From assembly GCF_021026345.1 (NCBI RefSeq), contig NZ_JAJNCZ010000006.1, positions 186,001-250,000 on the forward strand: 64,000 nucleotides of DNA, written 5' to 3'. This stretch comes from Rhizobium sp. GN54 (GTDB lineage Bacteria > Pseudomonadota > Alphaproteobacteria > Rhizobiales > Rhizobiaceae). The stretch's first letter is position 1. Each line of letters opens with the position of its first letter. Position numbers and translations under genes: made by a program. This document shows positions 27,679 to 35,405 of the stretch, piece after piece. The notes beneath the pieces are model-generated. The model had not been told where the DNA came from. It searched no databases and was given only the letters and a program-made list of their open reading frames with translations.

Positions 27679-28695
27679 ATGAAACTCGCGACATTGAAGG
27701 ACAGCACCCGCGACGGCAGGCTGGTCGTCGTCTCCAAGGACCTGACGCGTTGCTCGGAGGTCGGCCATATCGCGCGCACGCTGCAGTCGGCACTGGACGA
27801 CTGGGCCCATGCCGGCCCGAGGCTCGCCCGCGTCGCCGAGGGGATCGAGACCGGATCGCAGCCCACCATGCGCTTTCACGAGCACGAAGCGGCCTCGCCG
27901 CTGCCGCGCGCCTATCAGTGGGCGGACGGCTCGGCCTATGTCAATCACGTCGAACTGGTGCGCAAGGCGCGCAACGCCGAGATGCCGGCAAGTTTCTGGA
28001 CCGACCCGCTGATGTACCAGGGCGGCTCGGACAGCTTCCTCGGCCCGCGGGATCCGATCGTGATGGCCGACGAGGCCTATGGCATCGACATGGAGGGCGA
28101 GGTCGCCGTGATCGTCGACGACGTACCCATGGGCGCCGGTGCCGAGGAGGCCCGCGCGGCGATCCGGCTCGTCATGCTGGTCAACGACGTCTCGCTGCGC
28201 GGCCTCATCCCGGCCGAACTCGCCAAGGGCTTCGGCTTCTTTCAGTCGAAACCGTCGTCGGCCTTTTCGCCGGTCGCTGTGACGCCCGACGAACTGGGCG
28301 AAGCCTGGGCGGATGGCAAGGTGCATCTGCCGCTGCTGGTGTCGCTCAACGGCAAGCCGTTCGGCCGCGCCGACGCCGGCGTCGACATGACCTTCGACTT
28401 CGGCAAGCTCGTGGCGCATGCGGCGCGGACGCGTCCGCTCGTTGCCGGCTCCATCATCGGTTCGGGAACCGTCTCCAACAAGCTGGATGGCGGACCCGGC
28501 AAGCCGGTCTCGGATGGCGGCAAGGGATATTCCTGCATCGCCGAGCTGCGCACGATCGAGACGATCGAAACCGGAGCGCCCAAGACCCCGTTCATGAAGT
28601 TCGGAGACACGGTCCGCATCGAGATGAGGGACAAGGCCGGGCATTCTGTCTTCGGCGCCATCGAACAGACGGTGCAGCGCTCCGAACGGGCATGA
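27679..28695 (+). CDS. fahA: Fumarylacetoacetate hydrolase
   Basis: A 338-residue fumarylacetoacetate hydrolase-family enzyme that cleaves fumarylacetoacetate to fumarate and acetoacetate. [16 protein letters not shown] gives the metal-binding E-E region and SGTVSNKL lies in the C-terminal half. An AGGGAGGAAGC site precedes the ATG. It lies between hmgA and maiA, so the substrate assignment is supported by context. A longer frame upstream is not used because it lacks a good start. Confidence 0.9.
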   Translation: MKLATLKDSTRDGRLVVVSKDLTRCSEVGHIARTLQSALDDWAHAGPRLARVAEGIETGSQPTMRFHEHEAASPLPRAYQWADGSAYVNHVELVRKARNAEMPASFWTDPLMYQGGSDSFLGPRDPIVMADEAYGIDMEGEVAVIVDDVPMGAGAEEARAAIRLVMLVNDVSLRGLIPAELAKGFGFFQSKPSSAFSPVAVTPDELGEAWADGKVHLPLLVSLNGKPFGRADAGVDMTFDFGKLVAHAARTRPLVAGSIIGSGTVSNKLDGGPGKPVSDGGKGYSCIAELRTIETIETGAPKTPFMKFGDTVRIEMRDKAGHSVFGAIEQTVQRSERA

Positions 28696-28772
28696 CCTCC
28701 CGCCCGGCGACCGCTCCGGGTACCGCTGGCGCGGGCGGAGCGGTTTGCGGCGACAATTGCGGAAAGATGCAG

Positions 28773-29414
28773 ATGGATGAGATCGTTCTCTACGACTACT
28801 GGCGATCGTCGGCGAGCTACCGCGTCCGCATCGCCCTGAACAGCCTCGGCGTCGAGTACCGCACGGTTCCCGTCGATCTGCTGGCGGGCGAACACAAGGC
28901 GCCCGGGCATCTGGTGCGCAATCGACAGGGCCTCGTGCCGGCGCTCGAGATCGATGGGCTGATGCTGACCCAGTCGCTCTCGATCATCGAGTATCTTGCA
29001 GAAACCCGGGATGCGAGGGGCTTCCTGCCGGCCGATCCGCCCGGTCGTCAGCGGACGAGAGCGCTCGCCTATGCGATCGCCATGGATATCCATCCGGTCT
29101 GCAATCTCCGCGTGGTCGGCCACGTCATGGAACTGACCGGGCAGGAGGAGGCCGCGCGCAGGGACTGGATGGGGAAGTTCATTGGCGAGGGTCTGTCGGC
29201 GGTCGAGCGCATGCTGGACGATCCGCGCACAGGGACGTTCTGCCACGGCGCCACGCCGTCCCTGGCGGATTTCTGCCTCGTCCCGCAGGTGTACAACGCG
29301 GAGCGCTGGGGCGTGGACCTCTCCGGTTTCTCGCGCATCCGCGGCATCGCCGCCGCCTGCAACGCCCTGCCTGCGTTCCAGGCGGCGCATCCCGACCGGG
29401 TGAAGCCGCAATAG
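28773..29414 (+). CDS. maiA: Maleylacetoacetate isomerase (zeta-class GST)
   Basis: A 213-residue GST-fold isomerase that converts maleylacetoacetate to fumarylacetoacetate with glutathione. The N-terminal SSASYRVRIALNSLG is the zeta-class glutathione-binding motif. It sits 77 bp after fah and completes the homogentisate route. Two close ATGs (28767 and 28773) are possible; the second has GGAAAG at a good distance. The C-terminal helix domain contains SLADFCLVPQVYNA. Confidence 0.93.
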   Translation: MDEIVLYDYWRSSASYRVRIALNSLGVEYRTVPVDLLAGEHKAPGHLVRNRQGLVPALEIDGLMLTQSLSIIEYLAETRDARGFLPADPPGRQRTRALAYAIAMDIHPVCNLRVVGHVMELTGQEEAARRDWMGKFIGEGLSAVERMLDDPRTGTFCHGATPSLADFCLVPQVYNAERWGVDLSGFSRIRGIAAACNALPAFQAAHPDRVKPQ

Positions 29415-29765
29415 CATGCGCAGGTTGTCCCCGGTAAACCGGCGGTCGGAAATGAATATGTTCACAAAAATGTCAACCGGCTCGAATAGAGCCACTGCTA
29501 GGCCCGTCTTCCTTGTGTTGGGGCAGAGCGCGTGATTTCCGCGCAATCATACAATTTCGCAGACAGTGCGGACGTCGAATTCGGCGTCGTTTTTCCCCAC
29601 GTGTACTCGACACCGGTCGTGCCCGTCTCGTGAAGCGACGTTCAGTCGGGAGCGAGACGCGCCCTGGTGGCCCGATGACAACGCGCCGGACGCAACGGCG
29701 CGCCGTGTGTCGCGCATTGGGGCGAAATGATTGCCCTTTGGCGCAAAATCCTGGATAGACGACCT
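29415..29765. other. 351-bp non-coding gap before the MarR-type gene
   Basis: No gene is seen. The sequence contains several short GC palindromes and an AT-richer patch near 29440-29490 (AATGAATATGTTCACAAAAATG) that may hold a promoter. There is no clear operator. Confidence 0.4.
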
Positions 29766-30266
29766 ATGAGCGAAACGAACCAGGCCTACAAATACCCCGT
29801 TGCAGACGATCATCTGTTGCCGCGCAACACCCATCGCTCTCTGCCGATTGCGCTCCTGAGGGCGCGCGAGGCGGTGATGAGCCATTTCAGGCCGATGCTG
29901 GTGAAGTACGACGTGACCGAGCAGCAATGGCGGGTGATCCGCGTGCTTGCCGAAGCCGACGTGCTCGACGCATCGGAAGTGGCGGAAAAGACGTTCATCC
30001 TGGCCCCCAGCCTGACGCGGATGATCAAGTCGCTGGAGGAGCGCGGCTTCATCACCCGCCACAAGGACCAGGGCGACGGCCGCCGGGTTCTGCTGAAGAT
30101 TGCGCCGGCCGGGCTGGAGATCATCAATACGGTGACCCCCGACAGCTGCGCGATCTACGACCATATCGAGGCGCGCTACGGCAAGGAGCGCGTCGAGCAC
30201 CTGATCGATCTCCTGAACGATATGGCCCTCCTGAAGAGCGACGAGCCGTTCATCGCCGAAGAATAA
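29766..30266 (+). CDS. MarR-family regulator, HpaR-like
   Basis: A 166-residue MarR-type winged helix regulator of the HpaR subgroup. The helix-turn-helix lies at about 55-105 (VAEKTFILAPSLTRMIKSLEERGFITRHKDQGDGR, shown here only in part by its LAPSLTRMIKSLEERG core). Members of this group repress aromatic catabolic operons and respond to hydroxyphenylacetate compounds. Its place beside hmgA-fah-maiA suggests it controls them. An ATG at 29727 is less likely. Confidence 0.83.
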   Translation: MSETNQAYKYPVADDHLLPRNTHRSLPIALLRAREAVMSHFRPMLVKYDVTEQQWRVIRVLAEADVLDASEVAEKTFILAPSLTRMIKSLEERGFITRHKDQGDGRRVLLKIAPAGLEIINTVTPDSCAIYDHIEARYGKERVEHLIDLLNDMALLKSDEPFIAEE

Positions 30267-30362
30267 CGTCCGCCAGTGCGGCATTCTCCGGCTGCCGATC
30301 GAAAGGGCAGATGCGAAGGCGCTGGGACCCGGGCGCGGGAAGCGGCAGGCCTCGTCGATGCT

Positions 30363-31844
30363 TCAGGCGAGGTTGCCCATGCAGAGATACTTCATCTCCA
30401 GATAGTCGTCGGCGCCATGGCTCGAGCCTTCGCGCCCCAGCCCCGATTGCTTGATGCCGCCGAAGGGGGCGGCCTCCGAGGAGATCAGGCCGGTATTGAT
30501 GCCGACCATGCCGTATTCCAGCGCCTCCGCCACCTTCCAGACCTTCTTCAGGTCCCCGGCGAAGAAATAGGCCGCGAGCCCGAACTCGGTGTCGTTGGCC
30601 TGCGCGATCACGTCGTCGACGGTGTCGAAGCGGAACAGCGGCGCGACCGGGCCGAAGGTCTCCTCGCGCGCAACCTTCATGGTGCGGTCGACGCCGGTCA
30701 GGATCGTCGGCTGGAAGAAGGTTCCTTCCCCGGCAAAGCGCTTGCCCCCGGACACGACCTTCGCACCCTTGGAGACGGCATCGGCGATATGTGCCTCGAC
30801 CTTCTCGATCGCCGCTTCCTCGATCAGCGGGCCGATCGAGACGCCCTTGTCGAAGCCGTTGCCGACCGAAAGCTGCTTCACCTTGGTGGCCAGCTTTTCG
30901 GCGAAGGCGTTGTAGACGTTCGACTGGACATAGATCCGGTTGGCGCAGACGCAGGTCTGCCCGGCATTGCGGTATTTCGAGGCGAGAGCGCCCTCGACCG
31001 CAGCGTCGATATCGGCGTCGTCGAAGACGATGAAGGGCGCGTTGCCGCCAAGCTCGAGGCTGACCTTCTTGATCTGGTCGGCGCACTGGCGCATCAGGAT
31101 GCGGCCGACTTCGGTGGAGCCGGTGAACGAGATCTTGCGGACCTTCGGGTTGAAGCAGAGCTCCTTGCCGATCGCCGGACCGTCGGTGCCGACGACGACG
31201 TTGAAGACGCCGGCGGGAATGCCCGCCTTCTCCGCCAGGACCGCGAGCGCGATCGCCGACAGCGGCGTCTGCTCGGCAGGCTTGGAGACCACCGTGCAGC
31301 CGACGGCAAGAGCCGGCGCCACCTTCCGTGCGATCATGGCGGCGGGGAAGTTCCACGGCGTGATCGTGCCGACGACGCCGACCGGCTGCCTGATGACGAG
31401 CATGCGCTTGTCGGCGGACGGTGCTGGGATCGTCTCGCCGTTGATGCGCTTGGCCTCTTCCGCAAACCACTCGACATAGGATGCGGCATAGAGGATCTCG
31501 CCCTTCGCATCCGCCAGCGGCTTGCCCATTTCAGCCGTCAGGATCGCCGCCAGTTCGTCGGCATTTTCGATCATCAGGTCATGCCACTTGCGCAGCAGCG
31601 CGCTGCGCTGCTTGGCCGGACGCGCGGCCCATGGGCCCTGCGCCTTGTAGGCGGCGTCGATGGCGGCCGCGGTCTCGGCCGCGCCCATCTCCGGCAGCGT
31701 CGCCAGTTTTTCGCCGGTCGCAGGGTTGAGAACGTCGAATGTCGCCGTGCCGTTTCCGCCGGTCCAGTTGCCGTCGACATAACCGGAATCGCGCAGGAAC
31801 GCGGTGGACTTCAGGTGCCTGGTCAATGCGTCGTAGAAGGCCAT
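30363..31844 (-). CDS. gabD: Succinate-semialdehyde dehydrogenase GabD
   Basis: A 493-residue NAD(P)-dependent aldehyde dehydrogenase that oxidises succinate semialdehyde to succinate, the second step of GABA use. Catalytic Cys lies in the NAGQTCVCANR segment and the general base Glu in SLELGGNAPF. GFTEAR-type substrate residues were not resolved, so related semialdehydes cannot be excluded. It follows gabT by 95 bp on the same strand. AAGGAA before the ATG is the ribosome binding site. Confidence 0.93.
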   Translation of the reverse strand: MAFYDALTRHLKSTAFLRDSGYVDGNWTGGNGTATFDVLNPATGEKLATLPEMGAAETAAAIDAAYKAQGPWAARPAKQRSALLRKWHDLMIENADELAAILTAEMGKPLADAKGEILYAASYVEWFAEEAKRINGETIPAPSADKRMLVIRQPVGVVGTITPWNFPAAMIARKVAPALAVGCTVVSKPAEQTPLSAIALAVLAEKAGIPAGVFNVVVGTDGPAIGKELCFNPKVRKISFTGSTEVGRILMRQCADQIKKVSLELGGNAPFIVFDDADIDAAVEGALASKYRNAGQTCVCANRIYVQSNVYNAFAEKLATKVKQLSVGNGFDKGVSIGPLIEEAAIEKVEAHIADAVSKGAKVVSGGKRFAGEGTFFQPTILTGVDRTMKVAREETFGPVAPLFRFDTVDDVIAQANDTEFGLAAYFFAGDLKKVWKVAEALEYGMVGINTGLISSEAAPFGGIKQSGLGREGSSHGADDYLEMKYLCMGNLA

Positions 31845-31939
31845 TTCATCATTTCCTTCGGGCGTGAAAGTGCGGTCGCCCGGACGAGACCGTCCGGGCG
31901 TTGCCGCCACTGCAGACTGGATCGGTTGCGCTTCGCCGC

Positions 31940-33217
31940 TTAGGCGGAGCGCGCCTCGATGATCGAAGCCTCGAGGATGTCGAGCGCTTCGGCAAAGACC
32001 TCGTCCTGCACCGTCAGCGGGGCGAGGAAGCGGATGACGTTGCCGTGCACGCCGCAGGTCAAAAGGATCAGACCCTTCTCCAGCGCCTTTAGCCGGACCC
32101 TGTTGGCGAAGTCGGCGCTCGGCAGCTTGGTTTCGGCGTCGTTGAACTCGACGGCATTCATGAAGCCGGGGCCGCGGATGTCCACGATCTCCGGAACCTT
32201 CTCGCACAGCGATTCCAGGCGCTGCTTGAGGCGGTTGCCAAGGCTGGTGGCGCGGTTGCAGAGATCCTCGTCCTTGATGACGTCGAGAACGGCATGGGCG
32301 GCGGCGACGCCCAGCGGGTTGCCGGCATAGGTGCCGCCGAGGCCGCCGGGGCCGGGTGCGTCCATGATCTCGGCACGACCGGTGACGGCCGCGATCGGAA
32401 AGCCGCCGCCAAGGCCCTTGGCCATCGTGGTCAGATCCGCGACGACGCCGTGGTGCTCCATGGCGAACAGCTTGCCCGTGCGGGCAAAGCCGGTCTGGAC
32501 CTCGTCGGCGATCAGGAGGATTCCGTGCTGGTCGCAGATCTCGCGGATCTGCTTCAGGAAGCCGGTGGTCGCCGGGTAGAAGCCGCCTTCGCCCTGCACC
32601 GGCTCGATGATGATCGCGGCGACCCGGTTCGGATCGACGTCGGCGGCGAACAGCTTCTTCAGCGCGGCGATCGACTGCTCGGCCGTGGTGCCCTGCAGTT
32701 CGACGGGGAAGGGCACGTGGAAGACGTCGGCCGGCATCGCGCCGAAGCCGACCTTGTAGGGGACGACCTTGCCGGTCAGCGCCATGCCCATGAAGGTGCG
32801 GCCGTGAAAGGCGCCGCCGAAGGCGACGACGGCCTGGCGGCCGGTGGCGGCGCGGGCGATCTTCACCGCGTTCTCCACCGCCTCGGCGCCGGTGGTGACG
32901 AAGATCGTCTTCTTGGCGAAATTGCCGGGAACGATTTCGTTCAGCCGCTCGGCGAGCTCGACGTAATTCTCGTAGGGAACGACCTGGTGGCAGGTGTGGG
33001 TGAAGCGGTCGAGCTGCGCCTTGACCGCCTCGATGACGCGCGGATGCCGGTGGCCGGTGTTGACGACGGCGATGCCGGCGGCAAAATCGATGTAGCGATT
33101 GCCTTCCTTGTCCCAGATCTCCGCATTCTCCGCGCGATCGGCATAGATCTGCGTGGTCATGCCGACCCCGCGGGAGATGGCTGCATTCTTGCGGTCGGTG
33201 AGGGATGTCGCGGTCAT
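31940..33217 (-). CDS. gabT: 4-aminobutyrate aminotransferase GabT
   Basis: A 425-residue class III PLP aminotransferase that moves the amino group of GABA to 2-oxoglutarate and gives succinate semialdehyde for GabD. Landmarks are VTTGAEAVENAVKIAR, the active-site IADEVQTGFARTG and the PLP lysine in TTMAKGLGGGFP. It is divergent from the MerR-XRE-cupin regulator gene. The two palindromes in the shared intergenic region are probable control sites. Confidence 0.94.
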   Translation of the reverse strand: MTATSLTDRKNAAISRGVGMTTQIYADRAENAEIWDKEGNRYIDFAAGIAVVNTGHRHPRVIEAVKAQLDRFTHTCHQVVPYENYVELAERLNEIVPGNFAKKTIFVTTGAEAVENAVKIARAATGRQAVVAFGGAFHGRTFMGMALTGKVVPYKVGFGAMPADVFHVPFPVELQGTTAEQSIAALKKLFAADVDPNRVAAIIIEPVQGEGGFYPATTGFLKQIREICDQHGILLIADEVQTGFARTGKLFAMEHHGVVADLTTMAKGLGGGFPIAAVTGRAEIMDAPGPGGLGGTYAGNPLGVAAAHAVLDVIKDEDLCNRATSLGNRLKQRLESLCEKVPEIVDIRGPGFMNAVEFNDAETKLPSADFANRVRLKALEKGLILLTCGVHGNVIRFLAPLTVQDEVFAEALDILEASIIEARSA

Positions 33218-33250
33218 CTTGCGGAGTCCTGAGGCTCGAGGGTTTTATAT

Positions 33251-33301
33251 CTTGCATTTTTTCTGCAAGAACATATGCAATTCCTACATTTTTTCTGTAG
33301 G
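33251..33301. promoter_or_regulatory. Twin 19-bp palindromes in the gabT/regulator intergenic region
   Basis: CTTGCA-TTTTTTC-TGCAAG (33251-33269) and CCTACA-TTTTTTC-TGTAGG (33283-33301) share the same seven-base centre and have perfect 6-bp arms that differ in sequence. Their centres are 32 bp apart, about three helical turns. They lie between gabT (start 33217) and the MerR-XRE-cupin gene (start 33422). They look like paired operators for that regulator; they could also form hairpins in RNA. Confidence 0.55.
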
Positions 33302-33421
33302 ATTGCAACGGGAATTTTCGGGCGGGCGAGGGTCTGCGGCCTTACGAAACAGGCAGGGCGCGCCGGAGGCCCGCAAGCTGCTATAACGGCGAGAATAACA
33401 CAAGAATCAGGGTTCATTGGC

Positions 33422-34246
33422 ATGAGCGATCCGGAAACGGTTCACTACAAGGTGGCGGAAGCCGCGCGGCTTGCCGGCGTCTCCGCTTCGACGTTGCGGC
33501 TTTGGGAAAGCCAGGGCCTGGTGGTGCCGGGACGGTCGGAGACCGGCCATCGGCAATACAGCGCCGACGACGTGGCGCGGTTGAAGAAGATCTCCTGGTA
33601 TCGCGCCGAGCGGGGACTGAACCCAGCCGCGATCCGCGAGGCGCTGGAGGCGGAGGACGCGGCGTCGGACGCCACAGCCCCGGCCTCCGTCGAGGGCGAT
33701 GCGGCGCAAGGGGTCGGGCGCAAGTTCCGGGCCTTGCGCCACGCCGCCGGCAAGACGCTCGAGCAGGTCGCAGGCGACATCGGCATTGCGACGTCGGTCC
33801 TGTCCACCTTCGAGCGAACCTCGCAAGGGGTGACGTTTCGGGTGATGCACGACCTTGCCGAATACTACGGCACGACGGTGTCGAAGCTCTCCGGCGAGGA
33901 CGACATGGAGCAACGCAGCGTCGTTCGGGCCGGCGAGTGGAATTTCTGGCCGGAAACCTCGCCGGGCGTCGTCGTGCAGGTTCTGGCCGACGGTCGCAAC
34001 ATGATGGACTGCCACCGCTTCCTTCTGTCCCCCGGGGCCTCCAGCGACGGCGCCTATCGCCACGAGGGCGAGGAGTTCATCCATGTGCTCGCCGGCCGGT
34101 TCGAGATGGTTCTCGACGGCGACGAATTCCATGATCTCGGGCCGGGTGACTCCATCTATTTCGACAGCCGCCGCCACCATTCCTGGCGCAATCGCCATGA
34201 CGGCGAGACGGTGCTGATCTGGATCAACACGCCGCCGACGTTCTGA
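33422..34246 (+). CDS. Three-domain regulator: MerR-type HTH, XRE-type HTH and cupin
   Basis: A 274-residue protein with an unusual order of domains. Residues 8-75 form a MerR-like DNA-binding domain (YKVAEAARLAGVSASTLRLW, then the wing with GHRQYSADDV). Residues 105-160 form an XRE helix-turn-helix (LRHAAGKTLEQVAGDIGIAT). Residues 185-272 form a cupin with HEGEEFIHVLAGRFE and GDSIYFDSRRHHSW. Such XRE-cupin regulators usually bind a small ligand in the cupin. It is divergent from gabT, so GABA metabolism is the likely target. The start is the first Met with the MerR domain intact. Confidence 0.85.
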   Translation: MSDPETVHYKVAEAARLAGVSASTLRLWESQGLVVPGRSETGHRQYSADDVARLKKISWYRAERGLNPAAIREALEAEDAASDATAPASVEGDAAQGVGRKFRALRHAAGKTLEQVAGDIGIATSVLSTFERTSQGVTFRVMHDLAEYYGTTVSKLSGEDDMEQRSVVRAGEWNFWPETSPGVVVQVLADGRNMMDCHRFLLSPGASSDGAYRHEGEEFIHVLAGRFEMVLDGDEFHDLGPGDSIYFDSRRHHSWRNRHDGETVLIWINTPPTF

Positions 34247-34333
34247 TCGCGGGCCTACTCGACATCGTGGCAGCGAGTCCTAGTTTACACGCCAGATTTG
34301 CCGAACATAGAGCGATCGTCGAGGGGGCTCGCA

Positions 34334-35362
34334 ATGACGCACAGGCTGCCAGCATTCGCATTCTCCATCGCATTCACCTTCGGATGTCTTCCGAGCGCGG
34401 GGCAGGCCGCCGAGGCCGTGCCGGTGACGCCCGACAACTTCATCCGGGCGGAGTCGGACATGTACTTCGCCGTCGAGGTTGCCGGCAGTGCGCTCGGCAA
34501 GTTGCAGAACCGGCGCGAGATGATGCCGATCGACCGGCAGACGGTGATCCGCAGCAATCGCGACACGCTGTACTCGTCCGCCGTCTTCGATCTCGACGCC
34601 GGCCCCGTGACCGTTTCGATGCCGGATGCCGGAACGCGCTTCATGTCGCTGGTGGTGATCGACGAGGACCACTACGTGCCCTTCATCGCCCACGGCAAGG
34701 GCAGTCATACCTTCACCAGGGAGCAGATCGGCACGCGCTACATGCTTGTCGGCGTGCGTACGCTCGTCAATTCCGAGGACCCGGCCGACCTGCGGGCCGT
34801 GCATGCGCTGCAGGATGCCATTGCGGTGGAGCAGGCGGGGCCGGGACAGTTCGAGATCCCGAACTGGGACAAGGCGAGCCAGAAGACGATCCGCGATGCC
34901 CTGCTGGTGCTGAACACGACCCTACCGGACCTCCGCCATACTTTCGGCAGCAGGGGCGAGGTCGATCCGATCCGCCACCTGATCGGGACGGCGGCCGCGT
35001 GGGGCGGCAACCCGGACAAGGAGGCCATCTATCTGAATGTCACGCCGAAGCACAATGACGGCCGCACCGTCTACCGGCTGAGCGTCAGGGACGTGCCGGT
35101 CGACGGCTTCTGGTCCATCAGCGTCTACAACGCGCAGGGCTTCTTCGTGCCGAACGCGCTCAATGCCTATTCCCTTAACAACCTGACGGCCGCCAAGGAG
35201 GACGACGGGACGGTCAGGATCCAGTTCGGCGGCTGCGACGCCCAGAGCGTGAACTGCCTGCCGACGCCCGAAGGCTGGAACTACATGGTCCGCCTCTACC
35301 AGCCGCAAGCGGCGATCCTGGACGGCAGCTGGCAGTTCCCTGGGGCACAGCAAGTCCCCTGA
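34334..35362 (+). CDS. Secreted DUF1254/DUF1214 protein
   Basis: A 342-residue exported protein. A signal peptide (about 1-25, ending AGQAAEA) is followed by a DUF1254 domain (about 30-150, with NRDTLYSSAVFDLDAGPVTV) and a DUF1214 domain (about 230-340, with FWSISVYNAQGFF and a final NWQFPG-like stretch). This family is widespread and has no settled function. GAGGGGGC lies upstream of the chosen ATG. It appears to be a single-gene unit. Confidence 0.8.
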   Translation: MTHRLPAFAFSIAFTFGCLPSAGQAAEAVPVTPDNFIRAESDMYFAVEVAGSALGKLQNRREMMPIDRQTVIRSNRDTLYSSAVFDLDAGPVTVSMPDAGTRFMSLVVIDEDHYVPFIAHGKGSHTFTREQIGTRYMLVGVRTLVNSEDPADLRAVHALQDAIAVEQAGPGQFEIPNWDKASQKTIRDALLVLNTTLPDLRHTFGSRGEVDPIRHLIGTAAAWGGNPDKEAIYLNVTPKHNDGRTVYRLSVRDVPVDGFWSISVYNAQGFFVPNALNAYSLNNLTAAKEDDGTVRIQFGGCDAQSVNCLPTPEGWNYMVRLYQPQAAILDGSWQFPGAQQVP

Positions 35363-35405
35363 GGGCGGGAAACCGACCCTTTGGATCGATCCCCGGCGGC
35401 CTCAG

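Noticed and set aside
33251-33301. Twin palindromes as a transcription terminator
   Set aside because: The T-run is in the loop rather than after the stem and the site lies between two divergent starts.
30363-33308. An open frame of 981 codons spanning gabD and the region of gabT
   Set aside because: Only its last half matches a family (GabD from 31844). The first half runs out of frame across gabT and is Arg/Pro-rich, as expected for a GC-rich shadow frame.
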